From Pseudopedobacter sp. (GTDB lineage: Bacteria > Bacteroidota > Bacteroidia > Sphingobacteriales > Sphingobacteriaceae), in NCBI GenBank assembly GCA_014378105.1, contig JACMOI010000092.1, forward strand, positions 1-40,766: a DNA stretch of 40,766 nt. The letters are read 5' to 3'. Both the position numbers and the translations under genes were made by a program. Below, one piece after another: positions 8,667 through 17,524 of this stretch. A model generated the notes under the pieces. That model had not been told where the DNA came from and ran no database searches. It saw nothing but the letters and a program-made list of their open reading frames with translations. How positions within the stretch are numbered: the first letter of the stretch is position 1; each line of letters opens with the position of its first letter.

Positions 8667-9821
8667 TTATTCCAAAGCACTCTCCACTATCGCAATAAAA
8701 TCATTGAGTTTTTTGGTGTCCATCCATCTCAACACCATCACCAAATCATGCTCATGATCTATCACAATATAGTTCCCACCGTAGCCCGCTGCATAATAGA
8801 TTTCTTTAGATACATTTCCTAAATCATTTTGCTGATTGGTCCACCACATTAAACCGTAAGATTTATTAGCTGTCGAGGGTTGATTTACACTATTTACCCA
8901 ATTAGCAGAAACCAATTGTTGGTTTTTCCATTTCCCCATTCTATCGAATAATAGTCCAAAACGGGCATGGTCTAAAGTGTTGATAAATAATCCCCCACCA
9001 TGATGACCGCCTCCACTTACGGACTGAGTCATCACCCCACCCACATTTGTAAAAGCATCGTCATAACCGTACCAACGCCAAGTGGTAGAAGCGCCGATTG
9101 GATCCATAATTTTTTCTTGTAAAACTTGTGGTAAAGGTTTCCGCCAAACTTGTAAAAGAGAGAAAGCAGTCAAATTTACACGGACATCGTTATATTTAAA
9201 GAAAGTACCTGGTTCGTTTAATTTTCTGTTCTTCCAATCGTCAACTCCACCGGTTTTAGGAGGCCGATCTGCCCAATCGTAAGTGCTAAAAAGTTGTCCG
9301 CTCCAATCTGAGGATTGTGTTAATAAATGCCTCCAGGTAATTTTAGCATTATGCTCGCCTTCAAATTTATCATCCCACACATAATCCTTTACTTTATCAT
9401 CCAAACCTTTAATTAGATGCTCATCTAAAGCTAATCCAGCCAGTGTAGAAAGGTAACTTTTAGTACAGCTGAATGTCATATCTACTCGGTCAACATCTCC
9501 CCATTGCGAAATGATATAGCCATTTTTGATGATCACTCCAGCGGCATTTCCTCTGTCCCTTACTGGACCTTGGATATGATAACCAGGTTCGAAATTCCAT
9601 GATTTATAGAGTGCAGTTCTTAAATCTTTATCTAAATTAATTTCATGGTGCAGCGCAAAGTTTTTAGCGCTATCCACTAAAACGGCATTCATCTTTACTT
9701 CTTTTGGAGATTTATGCTTCCAATTGGCATCAGGATAATAAAGATTTTGCGCATTAACCAGCTGAAAACAGCAAAGGGAAATTAAAAATAGGAGAGAAGA
9801 ATATTTAAAATTTAAGCTCAT
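8667..9821 (-). CDS. Exported serine hydrolase, class C beta-lactamase fold
   Basis: This is a 384-residue exported hydrolase of the beta-lactamase/penicillin-binding (S12-like) family. A signal peptide covers about residues 1-25 (ending LVNAQ). The SxxK catalytic motif is Ser118-Cys-Thr-Lys121. A YND at about 208 stands in for the YxN motif, and HHGGGLF near 273 occupies the KTG position. Conserved aromatic stretches such as YGLMWWTN and YAAGYGGNYIVIDHE are common in the esterase and peptidase branches. It is more likely an esterase or D-aminopeptidase-like enzyme than a true beta-lactamase. It stands alone, upstream of the toxin-antitoxin pair on the same strand. Confidence 0.88.
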   Translation of the reverse strand: MSLNFKYSSLLFLISLCCFQLVNAQNLYYPDANWKHKSPKEVKMNAVLVDSAKNFALHHEINLDKDLRTALYKSWNFEPGYHIQGPVRDRGNAAGVIIKNGYIISQWGDVDRVDMTFSCTKSYLSTLAGLALDEHLIKGLDDKVKDYVWDDKFEGEHNAKITWRHLLTQSSDWSGQLFSTYDWADRPPKTGGVDDWKNRKLNEPGTFFKYNDVRVNLTAFSLLQVWRKPLPQVLQEKIMDPIGASTTWRWYGYDDAFTNVGGVMTQSVSGGGHHGGGLFINTLDHARFGLLFDRMGKWKNQQLVSANWVNSVNQPSTANKSYGLMWWTNQQNDLGNVSKEIYYAAGYGGNYIVIDHEHDLVMVLRWMDTKKLNDFIAIVESALE

Positions 9822-9897
9822 GAAAATATTTTAATGAGCTTAAATTTAATGTAAATGCGTTACAAATAGAAAGCTTTTGTCAACTTGTTACAATTCT

Positions 9898-10566
9898 TTA
9901 TTGCTCGAAAACTAAAGCTTCGGCACTGGCGCCTAGTTCCTTTAGATTTTTAAGAATAGCATTATTAAAACCTTCAGGACCACAAACATAAAATGGCTGC
10001 TTAAAATTTTTGATGTGATTCATCAAAAATTGTTTGTCAATTCTACCCGTTGGCAGATCAGGATCTTTCTGTTTGGTGATGGTATTGATGAATTTTCCAC
10101 CCAATAAGCTTTTTAATTCCTCAAAGCAGATGATTTCATCTTCAAACTGATTAGAACAAAAAAGTTGATTATTGCCCAACTGCCCTTTTTGATTTAAATC
10201 TCTGAAAATAGAAAGGAAAGGGGTAACCCCAGCTCCGCCTGCAATAAAAACACCTTCACCTTTATATTCAATAGCGCCCCAAGAGTCACCAATTTCGAAT
10301 TCATCACCAGCGCCCACAGTCGCAATTCTTTTGGTTACCCCTTCATGGTCTGCATAAGTTTTAATGGTAAACTCTAAAAATTTATCTGTTGGTAAACTCG
10401 TGAAAGTAAACGGACGTTTCTCATTTTCCCATCCATCATATTGTAAAGAAACCTCTGTAGCTTGTCCAGGAATAAATTTGTAATTCGCTGGTTTTTCTGT
10501 CCTAATTCTAAATACTTTTGATACTACAGGAGTGACATCTGTAATTTTTACTTTATAATTTGCCAT
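9898..10566 (-). CDS. FAD-binding oxidoreductase, ferredoxin/flavodoxin-NADP+ reductase-like
   Basis: This two-domain flavin reductase has no attached ferredoxin. The FAD-binding barrel carries RPFTFTSLP, equivalent to the family's RxYS/T motif. The nicotinamide-binding domain has GGAGVTPFLSIFRDL and, near the C-terminus, YVCGPEGFNNAIL. The ATG at 10566 (MANYKVKI) is preferred over the one at 10581, because homologous proteins start close to the first beta strand. The enzyme probably moves electrons between NAD(P)H and a small redox protein, but the partner is not identifiable. It begins 33 bases downstream of the interrupted ABC ATPase gene on the same strand. Confidence 0.87.
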   Translation of the reverse strand: MANYKVKITDVTPVVSKVFRIRTEKPANYKFIPGQATEVSLQYDGWENEKRPFTFTSLPTDKFLEFTIKTYADHEGVTKRIATVGAGDEFEIGDSWGAIEYKGEGVFIAGGAGVTPFLSIFRDLNQKGQLGNNQLFCSNQFEDEIICFEELKSLLGGKFINTITKQKDPDLPTGRIDKQFLMNHIKNFKQPFYVCGPEGFNNAILKNLKELGASAEALVFEQ

Positions 10567-10599
10567 ACTATATTTAAGCAATAAGCCTGCCGTTTAGTT

Positions 10600-12003
10600 T
10601 TATATTTTCGCAAAAATTCCTTTTGGGATTGCATTTACCAATTTCTGGGTATATTCTTTTTGCGGGTGATTATAAATATTTTCAGGATAACCTAATTCTT
10701 CGATTTTCCCTTTGTTCATCACCATCATTCTATCCGCCATGTGTTTTACCACCGCCATATCATGTGAAATAAAAATATAAGTCAGGTTAAATTGTTGTTG
10801 TAAATCTTTTAGTAAGTTGAGTACTTGTGCTTGTACAGAAACATCTAGAGCAGAAACCGATTCATCACAAATGATGAGCTTAGGTTGTAAAGATAAAGCC
10901 CTAGCAATTACCACCCTTTGTCTTTGTCCACCCGAAAACTCGTGTGGGTAACGGTTAAACTGTGCTGCGGTTAAGCCTACTTTCTCCATCAAATCAACAA
11001 TGAAATCTTTTCTTTCTTTTTGATTTTTGAAAATTTGATGTACCAATAAAGGTTCGGTTAATGCATCTCCAATGGTTTTAATCGGATTTAAAGAGGAGTA
11101 AGGATCTTGAAAGATAATTTGGATGTCTTTTCTAAGTGGACGCATTTCCTTGGCCGTTAGATTACTAATGTTTTGTCCATTAAATAAAATTTCACCTGAA
11201 GTAGGTTCTATCAATTTTAGAATGGTCCTGCTCAAGGTTGTTTTTCCACAACCTGATTCGCCTACTAAACCAAAAGTCTCGCCCGGGAAAACCTCAAAAC
11301 TCACTTCATCAACTGCTTTTACAAATTCTTTCTGTTTCTTCCACCAATCGCCTTTTTTAGGAAACCAAGTTTTTAAATCTTTTACCTGCAATAAAGAATC
11401 TTGTTGATAAAGCTTTTCTCTTTTAGATAAGATGGTGGAAGGGTCTATCTGATACTGTTGTTTTAGCTTATCAATTGCCAAGCCCGAGCTTTCCATTTTT
11501 CCATTCTCGAATAAAATGAAATCATTCATAATGGGTAACCTAGAAAGTTGCAGCTCGGGTGAAGGCCGACAAGCCAGTAAGCCTCTGGTATAAGGATGCT
11601 GTGGATCAAGAAAAACCTGTTCAATGCTTCCATGTTCAACAATTTCTCCTTTATACATCACCAAAACTTGGTCAGCTATTTCGCCTATCACCCCTAAATC
11701 ATGAGAAATGAAAATCAAACTCATGTTACGTTCGGTTTTTAGCTTAAAAAGTAAATCTAAAATACTTTTTTGTACGGTTACATCTAAAGCCGTGGTAGGC
11801 TCATCAGCAATTAAAACAGCAGGGTCGCAAGCTAGCGCCATGGCGATCATTACCCTTTGTTTTTGCCCACCCGAAAGTTCATGAGGATATTTATCGTAGA
11901 TATACTCAGGATCGGGCAGCTTCACTTCCTGAAAAAGCTGAATGGTTTTTTGTTTTGCAGATTGCTTATCTTTTTTCTGATGAATCAGGATGGTTTCTGC
12001 CAC
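10600..12003 (-). CDS. C-terminal fragment of the double-ATPase (rest of domain 1 plus complete domain 2)
   Basis: This 467-residue frame could restart at the GTG at 12001-12003, only three bases after the in-frame stop. It contains the domain 1 signature LSGGQKQRV and Walker B (LIADEPTTALD). A linker with the oligopeptide-ABC C-terminal type sequence HPYTRGLLACRPSP follows. Domain 2 is complete: Walker A GESGCGKTT, FQDPYSSLNP, signature FSGGQRQRV, Walker B IICDESVSALD and H-loop FISHDM. Domain 2 could be functional as a lone ATPase subunit if translation does restart. Confidence 0.6.
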   Translation of the reverse strand: MAETILIHQKKDKQSAKQKTIQLFQEVKLPDPEYIYDKYPHELSGGQKQRVMIAMALACDPAVLIADEPTTALDVTVQKSILDLLFKLKTERNMSLIFISHDLGVIGEIADQVLVMYKGEIVEHGSIEQVFLDPQHPYTRGLLACRPSPELQLSRLPIMNDFILFENGKMESSGLAIDKLKQQYQIDPSTILSKREKLYQQDSLLQVKDLKTWFPKKGDWWKKQKEFVKAVDEVSFEVFPGETFGLVGESGCGKTTLSRTILKLIEPTSGEILFNGQNISNLTAKEMRPLRKDIQIIFQDPYSSLNPIKTIGDALTEPLLVHQIFKNQKERKDFIVDLMEKVGLTAAQFNRYPHEFSGGQRQRVVIARALSLQPKLIICDESVSALDVSVQAQVLNLLKDLQQQFNLTYIFISHDMAVVKHMADRMMVMNKGKIEELGYPENIYNHPQKEYTQKLVNAIPKGIFAKI

Positions 12004-12006
12004 TTG

Positions 12007-12333
12007 TTAACCGCAGGTGATCACAGGGTTTAAAGATGTCATGGGCTCCTGAAAAATCATGGCGATTCTGTTGCCACGATAAGCCTGCATTTCTTTTTCA
12101 GATAAATCGAGCAGGTTGGTCCCCTCGAAAAATACGTTGCCTTCCGTACGCGAATTTTTATCTAGCAAGCGCATCAAAGCCAAAGAGCTGACCGATTTTC
12201 CCGAGCCAGATTCTCCAACCAGCCCTATAATTTCACCCTTTTTCAGCGTAAGGTTAATCCCTTTGACGGCATGAAAATCGCCATCTTCTGTTTTGAAATG
12301 AATATTTAGGTTTTCAACCTTAAGTAAAGACAT
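12007..12333 (-). CDS. N-terminal fragment of the double-ATPase (Walker A half of domain 1)
   Basis: This 108-residue reading frame ends at the in-frame TAA. It holds the first half of nucleotide-binding domain 1: the starting strand (LLKVENLNIHF), Walker A GESGSGKS near residue 41, and the Q-loop region FQEPMTSLNP. It lacks the ABC signature and Walker B, so it cannot hydrolyse ATP alone. Its ATG overlaps the stop codon of the upstream exonuclease gene (TAATG), a sign of translational coupling. Confidence 0.6.
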   Translation of the reverse strand: MSLLKVENLNIHFKTEDGDFHAVKGINLTLKKGEIIGLVGESGSGKSVSSLALMRLLDKNSRTEGNVFFEGTNLLDLSEKEMQAYRGNRIAMIFQEPMTSLNPVITCG

Positions 12334-13037
12334 TAATCTATAAAAGTAATTTGTTCATCAGTTAAGAAAGATAATCCTTTAAATCTTTGCAATAGTCGAC
12401 CAGTGGTGATGACATCTTTCTGGCAGTAGATTCTGATTCTTTCCAAATCGTTTTCTAACCAATATACGCTACCCACCATGCTGCCGTCAATATCATCTTT
12501 TGGGGTGGGAATATTGAATATGGCTGCTAATAAATTTAAAGAAGTGTAATTTTTATAATCACCAAACTTCCATAATTCCATGGTATCTAAATGATTGATC
12601 TCCCAAGGCTTTTTGCCCGCAATATTCAATTGAGGGGGTATTTCTAACCCGTTAATCAACATTCTTCGACATAAATATGGAAAATCAAATTCTTTTCCAT
12701 TATGAGCACATAAAATTAATTGTGAGGGTTGTCCATTTAATAATTTGATAAAATCCGTTAATAACTCTTTTTCATCATGACTGTAAAAAGATTTCACCCT
12801 AAAACTTTGGTTGTTTTTAAAAATCCCGACAGAGATGCAGATGATTTTTCCAAACTCTGCCCAAATACCTGCTCGCTGATAAAAGTCATCTGGCGTTTCC
12901 TGTTCTTTACGCTGAAAACGAGTTTTTAAATCCCATAATTTCTGTAGGTTTTCGGGCAGCTCGTCAAAAGAAGAAAACTGTGGAACCGTTTCAATATCAA
13001 GAACTAATACGTTTTGTAGGTCGAGTTGTTGGAGCAT
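12333..13037 (-). CDS. DEDDy-type 3'-5' exonuclease (PolB exonuclease-like)
   Basis: This ribonuclease-H-fold exonuclease has 234 residues. Motif I is VLDIETVPQ with Asp14 and Glu16 as metal ligands. Motif II lies in CAHNGKEFDFPYLCRRM, and motif III is YCQKDVITT, giving the Tyr-xxx-Asp of the DEDDy group. It matches stand-alone proteins annotated as predicted 3'-5' exonucleases related to the PolB proofreading domain. A role in DNA repair or RNA trimming is plausible, but the substrate is not known. Its stop overlaps the ATG of the ABC ATPase gene by one base. Confidence 0.88.
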   Translation of the reverse strand: MLQQLDLQNVLVLDIETVPQFSSFDELPENLQKLWDLKTRFQRKEQETPDDFYQRAGIWAEFGKIICISVGIFKNNQSFRVKSFYSHDEKELLTDFIKLLNGQPSQLILCAHNGKEFDFPYLCRRMLINGLEIPPQLNIAGKKPWEINHLDTMELWKFGDYKNYTSLNLLAAIFNIPTPKDDIDGSMVGSVYWLENDLERIRIYCQKDVITTGRLLQRFKGLSFLTDEQITFID

Positions 13038-13280
13038 AAGGTGAATTTAAGCTTATTTGCTCTAAAATATTAAATATGCGCTGATGTTTTATTTTTTTCA
13101 AACATTTATTTAGTTTTTTTAAAATAAGGACTCAGTCTTAAAAAACTGATGGGTTAAAAACTCGGTCATAATATGGTGACATTTGCTCATTTAAATTTGA
13201 AGAGGAGTTTAAACATGTAATTTGCAACAGTCTAAAATTAATTGCTTTAGAAAGTCTTTTAGTAAAATCTTTTCATTCAA

Positions 13281-14507
13281 ATGTCCCATAAAATCTCAGA
13301 GCGAAAGTATATCAAAGAAAAAAATAAGGGCATTGCCACCGTTTTAGCTTTTGCATTAATTCCACTATCTGGCTTTGTGACGGATATTTACCTGCCCTCA
13401 TTACCTCACATGTCTAGAGGGTTGCAGGTCAGCGAAATTCAGGTACAACTCACGCTCAGTTTTTTCCTTATCAGTTATGGTGTTTCTCAGCTTTTTATTG
13501 GCAGTCTATTAGATAGTTTTGGCCGTTATAAAATCAGTTTGGTTTCTCTGGTGGTTTTGTTTTTTTCCTGCCTGGTGGTAGCCAACACGCATAACATCTA
13601 CCTCATTTATTTAATGCGGATTGTACACGGCATTACCGTAAGTGCCATTGTGGTTTCTAAAAGGGCATATTTTGTAGATTTGTTTGAGGGCGAAAAACTC
13701 AAGCATTACCTCAGTCTATTCACCATCATATGGTCAACAGGACCAATCATCGCACCATTTATAGGCGGTTATTTAGAGCAGCTGTTTGGTTGGGAATCTA
13801 ACTTTTATTTCTTGGCTATTCTCTCAATCGTAATGGCTGTTTTAGAATACCTATTTAGTGGCGAAACTTTGCGGCATTTTAACGAATTCCATATAGGTAA
13901 AATCACCGCTGTTTATAAAGAAATGATTCGAACCACGAGTTTCAGCTTGGGTATTGTGATGCTGGGTTTAGCCTATTCTACCGTCATGATTTTTAACATG
14001 ACCGGTCCTTTTATTATTGAACACCATTTTAATTTATCTGTAGTTTACGCCGGTTATAGCGCTCTTATTTTAGGTATCGCATGGATGATAGGCGGCTTCA
14101 TCGGTAAAGCTACCATCAATAAACCCTTCATTAAAAGGTTATCATTTAATATCACCTTCCAAATCAGCTTTGTATTGTTCATGATTTTGAGTTTAAACTT
14201 TGTTACCAATATTTATTCGCTAATTGGCTTTGCTTTCCTCATTCATGCCGCGGCAGGTTTTACCTTTAACAATTACTTTACCTATTGCTTAAGTCGGTTT
14301 CCTAAAAATGCAGGGATCTCTAGCGGACTAACCGGAGGTTTAACTTATGTTTTAGTTTCTTTTCTAAGCTATTTCATCATTCAGGGTTTACCAGCAAAAG
14401 ACGAAGCTCATTTGAGTTATAGCTATTTGATCCTAACGGTATTATCCGTTATTATCATGTATATCATTTACAATTTAAATAAACGGGTTAAAGTAGGGGT
14501 TAACTAA
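13281..14507 (+). CDS. Bcr/CflA-type multidrug efflux MFS transporter
   Basis: This is a 408-residue inner-membrane major facilitator with twelve predicted hydrophobic segments. The N-terminal block SGFVTDIYLPSLPHMS, followed by QLTLSFFLISYGVSQLFIGSLLDSFGR, is the hallmark of the Bcr/CflA drug:H+ antiporter branch, and the GxLxDxxGR motif A is intact. It stands alone, divergent from the exonuclease/ABC unit across a 243-base spacer and convergent with cydB. The substrate is not predictable from sequence. Confidence 0.92.
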   Translation: MSHKISERKYIKEKNKGIATVLAFALIPLSGFVTDIYLPSLPHMSRGLQVSEIQVQLTLSFFLISYGVSQLFIGSLLDSFGRYKISLVSLVVLFFSCLVVANTHNIYLIYLMRIVHGITVSAIVVSKRAYFVDLFEGEKLKHYLSLFTIIWSTGPIIAPFIGGYLEQLFGWESNFYFLAILSIVMAVLEYLFSGETLRHFNEFHIGKITAVYKEMIRTTSFSLGIVMLGLAYSTVMIFNMTGPFIIEHHFNLSVVYAGYSALILGIAWMIGGFIGKATINKPFIKRLSFNITFQISFVLFMILSLNFVTNIYSLIGFAFLIHAAAGFTFNNYFTYCLSRFPKNAGISSGLTGGLTYVLVSFLSYFIIQGLPAKDEAHLSYSYLILTVLSVIIMYIIYNLNKRVKVGVN

Positions 14508-14543
14508 TCTTATTATTCAAATTCATTTGATGTTTTTATAAAA

Positions 14544-14651
14544 TTTACTCTAATGCTTGTCATTACGGGATTGCGCAGCTTTTACAATCATACATCTGCA
14601 AGGTGTTGGCTTCGAGGTTGATATTTGTTGTAGAAATCCGATTAGAGTAAA
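14544..14651. repeat. 108-base intergenic segment bounded by 11-base inverted repeats
   Basis: TTTACTCTAAT at 14544-14554 is the exact reverse complement of ATTAGAGTAAA at 14641-14651, with 86 bases between. The segment lies between the convergent MFS and cydB genes, and its interior has no open frame. It could be a small non-autonomous element or a bidirectional transcription-end structure. No target-site duplication is evident. Confidence 0.45.
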
Positions 14652-14666
14652 GAAGCTATTGCTTTT

Positions 14667-15689
14667 CTAATGATTTCTTAAAGCTTCTTCTTTAGTTTTT
14701 TGGAAACTATAAATCAGGTAAAACAAAGACGGTAAAATAAATAAGCTACCTAACAATAAGGCCCAACCTAAAGCTGCTATGGTTTTATCATTGCCATGTT
14801 CTTCAATTAATGATAAATATCCGCCGCCTTTTAATAATATGATGTTTGGATAATGTTTCCAAGTGGTAATCAGTAAAATCATGGTGACCTGAAAGCCAGC
14901 CAAAGCCCGCATAAGATTAGTTTTATCGGTACTCCAAATACACCAAAGATAAATGACTGAAAGTGTTGCTAAAGAGAATGCGGTTATCCCCACAGGGTTA
15001 TCGAATACCCAATTAATTAAAGGGATTTTTTCGTAAACGGAGGCTACAAAAACCAATCCACCAGCAACTACAGCAGCAATGTTAAAGGTCTTTGCCTTTC
15101 GGATGAATCGATTCTTTTCTTCTTCATGGGGTGTTTGGCCAATAATGAAAACTGCAGCTAAAAAACCACAAATGGTAACGGTAAATAAGCCTACAGCAAA
15201 TGAAAAAGTATTCAGCCAGCTAAATATATAGGCATCTAAAAAGTGATGAGCGTTGGGATCAATCCGGCGAGTAACGGCACTTCCGGCTATGATGCCCAGG
15301 AAAAATGGCGTTATGAAACTGGAATAGACAAAAATTTTATTATAAACTATTTGCATTTCATCTTTAACAGCGTCGTAATGCCTAAATGTGAAAGCAGTTC
15401 CTCGAGCAATAATTCCCATCAACATGAGCAGCAAAGGAATATGTAAGTAAATAGACATGGTGGTATAAATCTGTGGAAAGCCCACAAATAAAATTACGAT
15501 GGTAATGATGAGCCACATATGGTTGGCTTCCCAAATTGATCCAATTGCTCGGTACATGGTTTTTCGAGTTTTGTCTTTATTCTTATCAGAAGTAAAAAGT
15601 TCTAAAATTCCTGCACCAAAATCAGCTCCACCCAAAACAAGGTATAGTAAAATGGCTATCCATAAAAATAGTATTACAACGTATAGCAT
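14667..15689 (-). CDS. cydB: Cytochrome bd ubiquinol oxidase subunit II
   Basis: CydB is the structural partner of CydA in the quinol-oxidising, oxygen-reducing bd terminal oxidase. The 340-residue polytopic protein begins with the family's first helix (LWIAILLYLVLGGADFGAG ... LFT). It then has SIWEANHMWLIITIVILFVGFP and ARGTAFTFRHYD, all typical of CydB. It starts three bases after the cydA stop codon, so the two are co-translated. No cydX-like or cydCD gene is present in the window. Confidence 0.97.
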   Translation of the reverse strand: MLYVVILFLWIAILLYLVLGGADFGAGILELFTSDKNKDKTRKTMYRAIGSIWEANHMWLIITIVILFVGFPQIYTTMSIYLHIPLLLMLMGIIARGTAFTFRHYDAVKDEMQIVYNKIFVYSSFITPFFLGIIAGSAVTRRIDPNAHHFLDAYIFSWLNTFSFAVGLFTVTICGFLAAVFIIGQTPHEEEKNRFIRKAKTFNIAAVVAGGLVFVASVYEKIPLINWVFDNPVGITAFSLATLSVIYLWCIWSTDKTNLMRALAGFQVTMILLITTWKHYPNIILLKGGGYLSLIEEHGNDKTIAALGWALLLGSLFILPSLFYLIYSFQKTKEEALRNH

Positions 15690-15692
15690 GGC

Positions 15693-17018
15693 TTACATTT
15701 TAGGGTCGTTTAGGATATCATAAATTTTCGGGACCATCTTTATCTGTCGGTAAAGCATAAAAATTACAATAAGTGATAAGGAAACATAAACTGCAGAGAA
15801 AAGATAGAATGAATATTGGATGCCGGGCATGGGTGTAACAGCGTCCTTAGTTCTCATGATTCCTTGTATAATCCACGGTTGGCGACCAACTTCAGTTACT
15901 ATCCAGCCTGCTTCTACCGCAATAAAACCTAAGGGTGTGGTTATGGTAAACAGCCATAATAACCATTTCTGACTCAACCAACTTTTTTTGCGCCATAATG
16001 CTATAAAAAAGACTAATGCAATTCCCATCATCAGCATTCCTAACCCTACCATCAATTGAAATGCATAATGCGTAACGGCAACTGGAGGTTGATTTTCTTT
16101 CGGAATTTGGTCTAAACCCTTCACTTCAGAATCAAAATCTCCATTTACCATAAAGCTGAGCATTCCTGGAATTCTGAGTGCACCATCTACTTTTTCATTT
16201 TTAATATCTGGTATACCTCCAATAATTAAGGGCGCTGCTTTTTCGGTATGAAAATGAGCTTCCATTGCTGCAAATTTAGCTGGCTGAGATTTTGCAATGA
16301 ATTTAGCTGAAATATCACCACTTAAAGGCTGAAGCACTGCCGCTACAGCACCGAAAATAGCTGCAATTCTAAAAGATTTGGTATGAAAAGTAACATTTTT
16401 CTTTTTTAATATCATGAAGGCGTGAACGCCAGCTACGGCAAAACCTGTGGCTGCAAATGCAGCGATGCTCATGTGAAGCGCTTGGGAGAACCAGGCATCG
16501 TTAAACATTGCTTTAATCGGATCGATGTTTAAGTATTTACCATCTATAAAATCGAATCCAGTAGGGTTATTCATCCAGGCGTTTGCCGCTACTACCAAAA
16601 TCCCAGAAGCTAAACCACTGATACCTACTATCACACCAGTAAACCAATGAAACCATTTATTAAATCGATCCCAACCATATAAATAAAAACCTAAGGCAAT
16701 GGCTTCGATAAAAAAAGCGGTGCCTTCTAAAGAAAAAGGCATCCCGAAGATTGGGCCAGCATGTTCCATGAACTTTGGCCATAAAAGCCCTAATTCAAAA
16801 GATAATACGGTGCCTGAAACAGCTCCAGTAGCAAAGAAAATAGCAACTCCTTTACTCCATGCTTTGGTGATATTGCGATACATTACCTCATTGGTTTTTA
16901 AAAAGAGGTAATGAGAAACAGCCATAAAAAATGGCATCACCATGCCAATACATGAGAAAATAATGTGAAAACCTAGTGAAAGGGCCATTTGTGACCTAGC
17001 TGCTATAAAATCATCCAT
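15693..17018 (-). CDS. cydA: Cytochrome bd ubiquinol oxidase subunit I
   Basis: CydA binds the three haems and oxidises quinol, giving high-affinity respiration at low oxygen. The haem-ligand His18 lies in SLGFHIIFSC. Other landmarks are FSQALHMSIAAFAATGFAVAG, the Q-loop region starting KFAAMEAHFHTEKAAP, and the diagnostic GWIVTEVGRQPW. At 441 residues with a short Q-loop it belongs to the shorter-loop form common outside enterobacteria. It is the first gene of the cydAB pair and is preceded by a TAAATTTG -7-like element 24 bases upstream. Confidence 0.97.
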   Translation of the reverse strand: MDDFIAARSQMALSLGFHIIFSCIGMVMPFFMAVSHYLFLKTNEVMYRNITKAWSKGVAIFFATGAVSGTVLSFELGLLWPKFMEHAGPIFGMPFSLEGTAFFIEAIALGFYLYGWDRFNKWFHWFTGVIVGISGLASGILVVAANAWMNNPTGFDFIDGKYLNIDPIKAMFNDAWFSQALHMSIAAFAATGFAVAGVHAFMILKKKNVTFHTKSFRIAAIFGAVAAVLQPLSGDISAKFIAKSQPAKFAAMEAHFHTEKAAPLIIGGIPDIKNEKVDGALRIPGMLSFMVNGDFDSEVKGLDQIPKENQPPVAVTHYAFQLMVGLGMLMMGIALVFFIALWRKKSWLSQKWLLWLFTITTPLGFIAVEAGWIVTEVGRQPWIIQGIMRTKDAVTPMPGIQYSFYLFSAVYVSLSLIVIFMLYRQIKMVPKIYDILNDPKM

Positions 17019-17041
17019 CTAAATGCGATTTTTTTGTTACA

Positions 17042-17049
17042 CAAATTTA
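17042..17049 (-). promoter_or_regulatory. Candidate -7 element for cydAB
   Basis: On the minus strand this reads TAAATTTG, matching the Bacteroidota TAnnTTTG consensus, 24 bases before the cydA start. A TTTG-like -33 element at the ideal spacing is not obvious, so only the -7 part is supported. Confidence 0.4.
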
Positions 17050-17161
17050 GTAAATTGATAATAGCGAAAGCTTAAAATCAAAATCTAATATAATTTAAAG
17101 TGATTCTGAATTGTGTTTTCATGATTGTAATTGAGATTTATAACTTTAGGAAAAAATTAGG

Positions 17162-17521
17162 ATGGAAAAGATTAATATTTCGCAAAAACTAGAACTGTTC
17201 TCTGACTATTGGAACCCTAGAATTGTGGGTGAATTAAACGGACAAGAAGTTAAATTGGTGAAATTTAAGGGTGAGTTTGTTTGGCATCATCATGAAAATG
17301 AAGATGAAATGTTTTTAGTTATTGATGGGGAATTTAAAATGGAATTCAGGGATAAAGTTGTTCCCCTTAAAGCAGGGGAGTTTATCATTGTACCAAAAGG
17401 AGTGGAGCATAAGCCAGTTGCCGAAAATGAGGTTTCTGTGATGTTATTTGAGCCTGCCAGTACGCTGAATACAGGAAATACCAAAGGCGCATTGACTCAG
17501 GAGAATTTGAAAAAGATTTAA
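17162..17521 (+). CDS. Small cupin domain protein
   Basis: This single-domain cupin beta barrel has 119 residues. Cupin motif 1 is visible as WHHHENEDEMFLVIDGEFKMEF (metal ligands His-x-His and Glu), and motif 2 as PLKAGEFIIVPKGVEHKPVA (Gly and His ligand). Metal-binding residues are therefore intact, but the enzymatic or sensory role is unknown. It is followed directly by a diacylglycerol-kinase-family gene, so the two are likely co-transcribed. A weak TAACTTTA -7-like element lies at 17141-17148. Confidence 0.9.
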   Translation: MEKINISQKLELFSDYWNPRIVGELNGQEVKLVKFKGEFVWHHHENEDEMFLVIDGEFKMEFRDKVVPLKAGEFIIVPKGVEHKPVAENEVSVMLFEPASTLNTGNTKGALTQENLKKI

Positions 17522-17524
17522 GTG

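Larger units (their letters stand above)
10600..12333 (-). pseudogene. Peptide-type ABC transporter double-ATPase gene interrupted by an in-frame stop
   Basis: The whole region reads as one 577-codon frame for a Dpp/Opp/GsiA-type protein with two nucleotide-binding domains in tandem, broken only by TAA at 12007-12009. Reading across the stop gives ...SLNPVITCG-stop-QVAETIL..., and relatives usually have Glu at this point (GEQV), so a single GAA-to-TAA change explains it. No frameshift or other damage is visible. Domain 1 has its Walker A before the stop and its signature and Walker B after it; domain 2 is intact. No permease or binding-protein gene is adjacent. The gene may be dead, may be read through, or may restart at GTG 12003. 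A sequencing error is also possible. Confidence 0.8.

Noticed and set aside
8667..9821. True beta-lactamase resistance gene
   Set aside because: The YxN and KTG positions are replaced by YND and HGG, which fits esterase or peptidase relatives better.
13038..13280. Possible small RNA or gene between the exonuclease and MFS genes
   Set aside because: Only imperfect ACTCAGTC/ACTCGGTC repeats and a TAAATTTG word are seen, and the spacing does not support a promoter or a stable hairpin.
15243..17018. Long open frames antisense to cydA and cydB
   Set aside because: They lie wholly inside well-conserved genes, have no recognisable domains, and reflect codon bias of the real genes.
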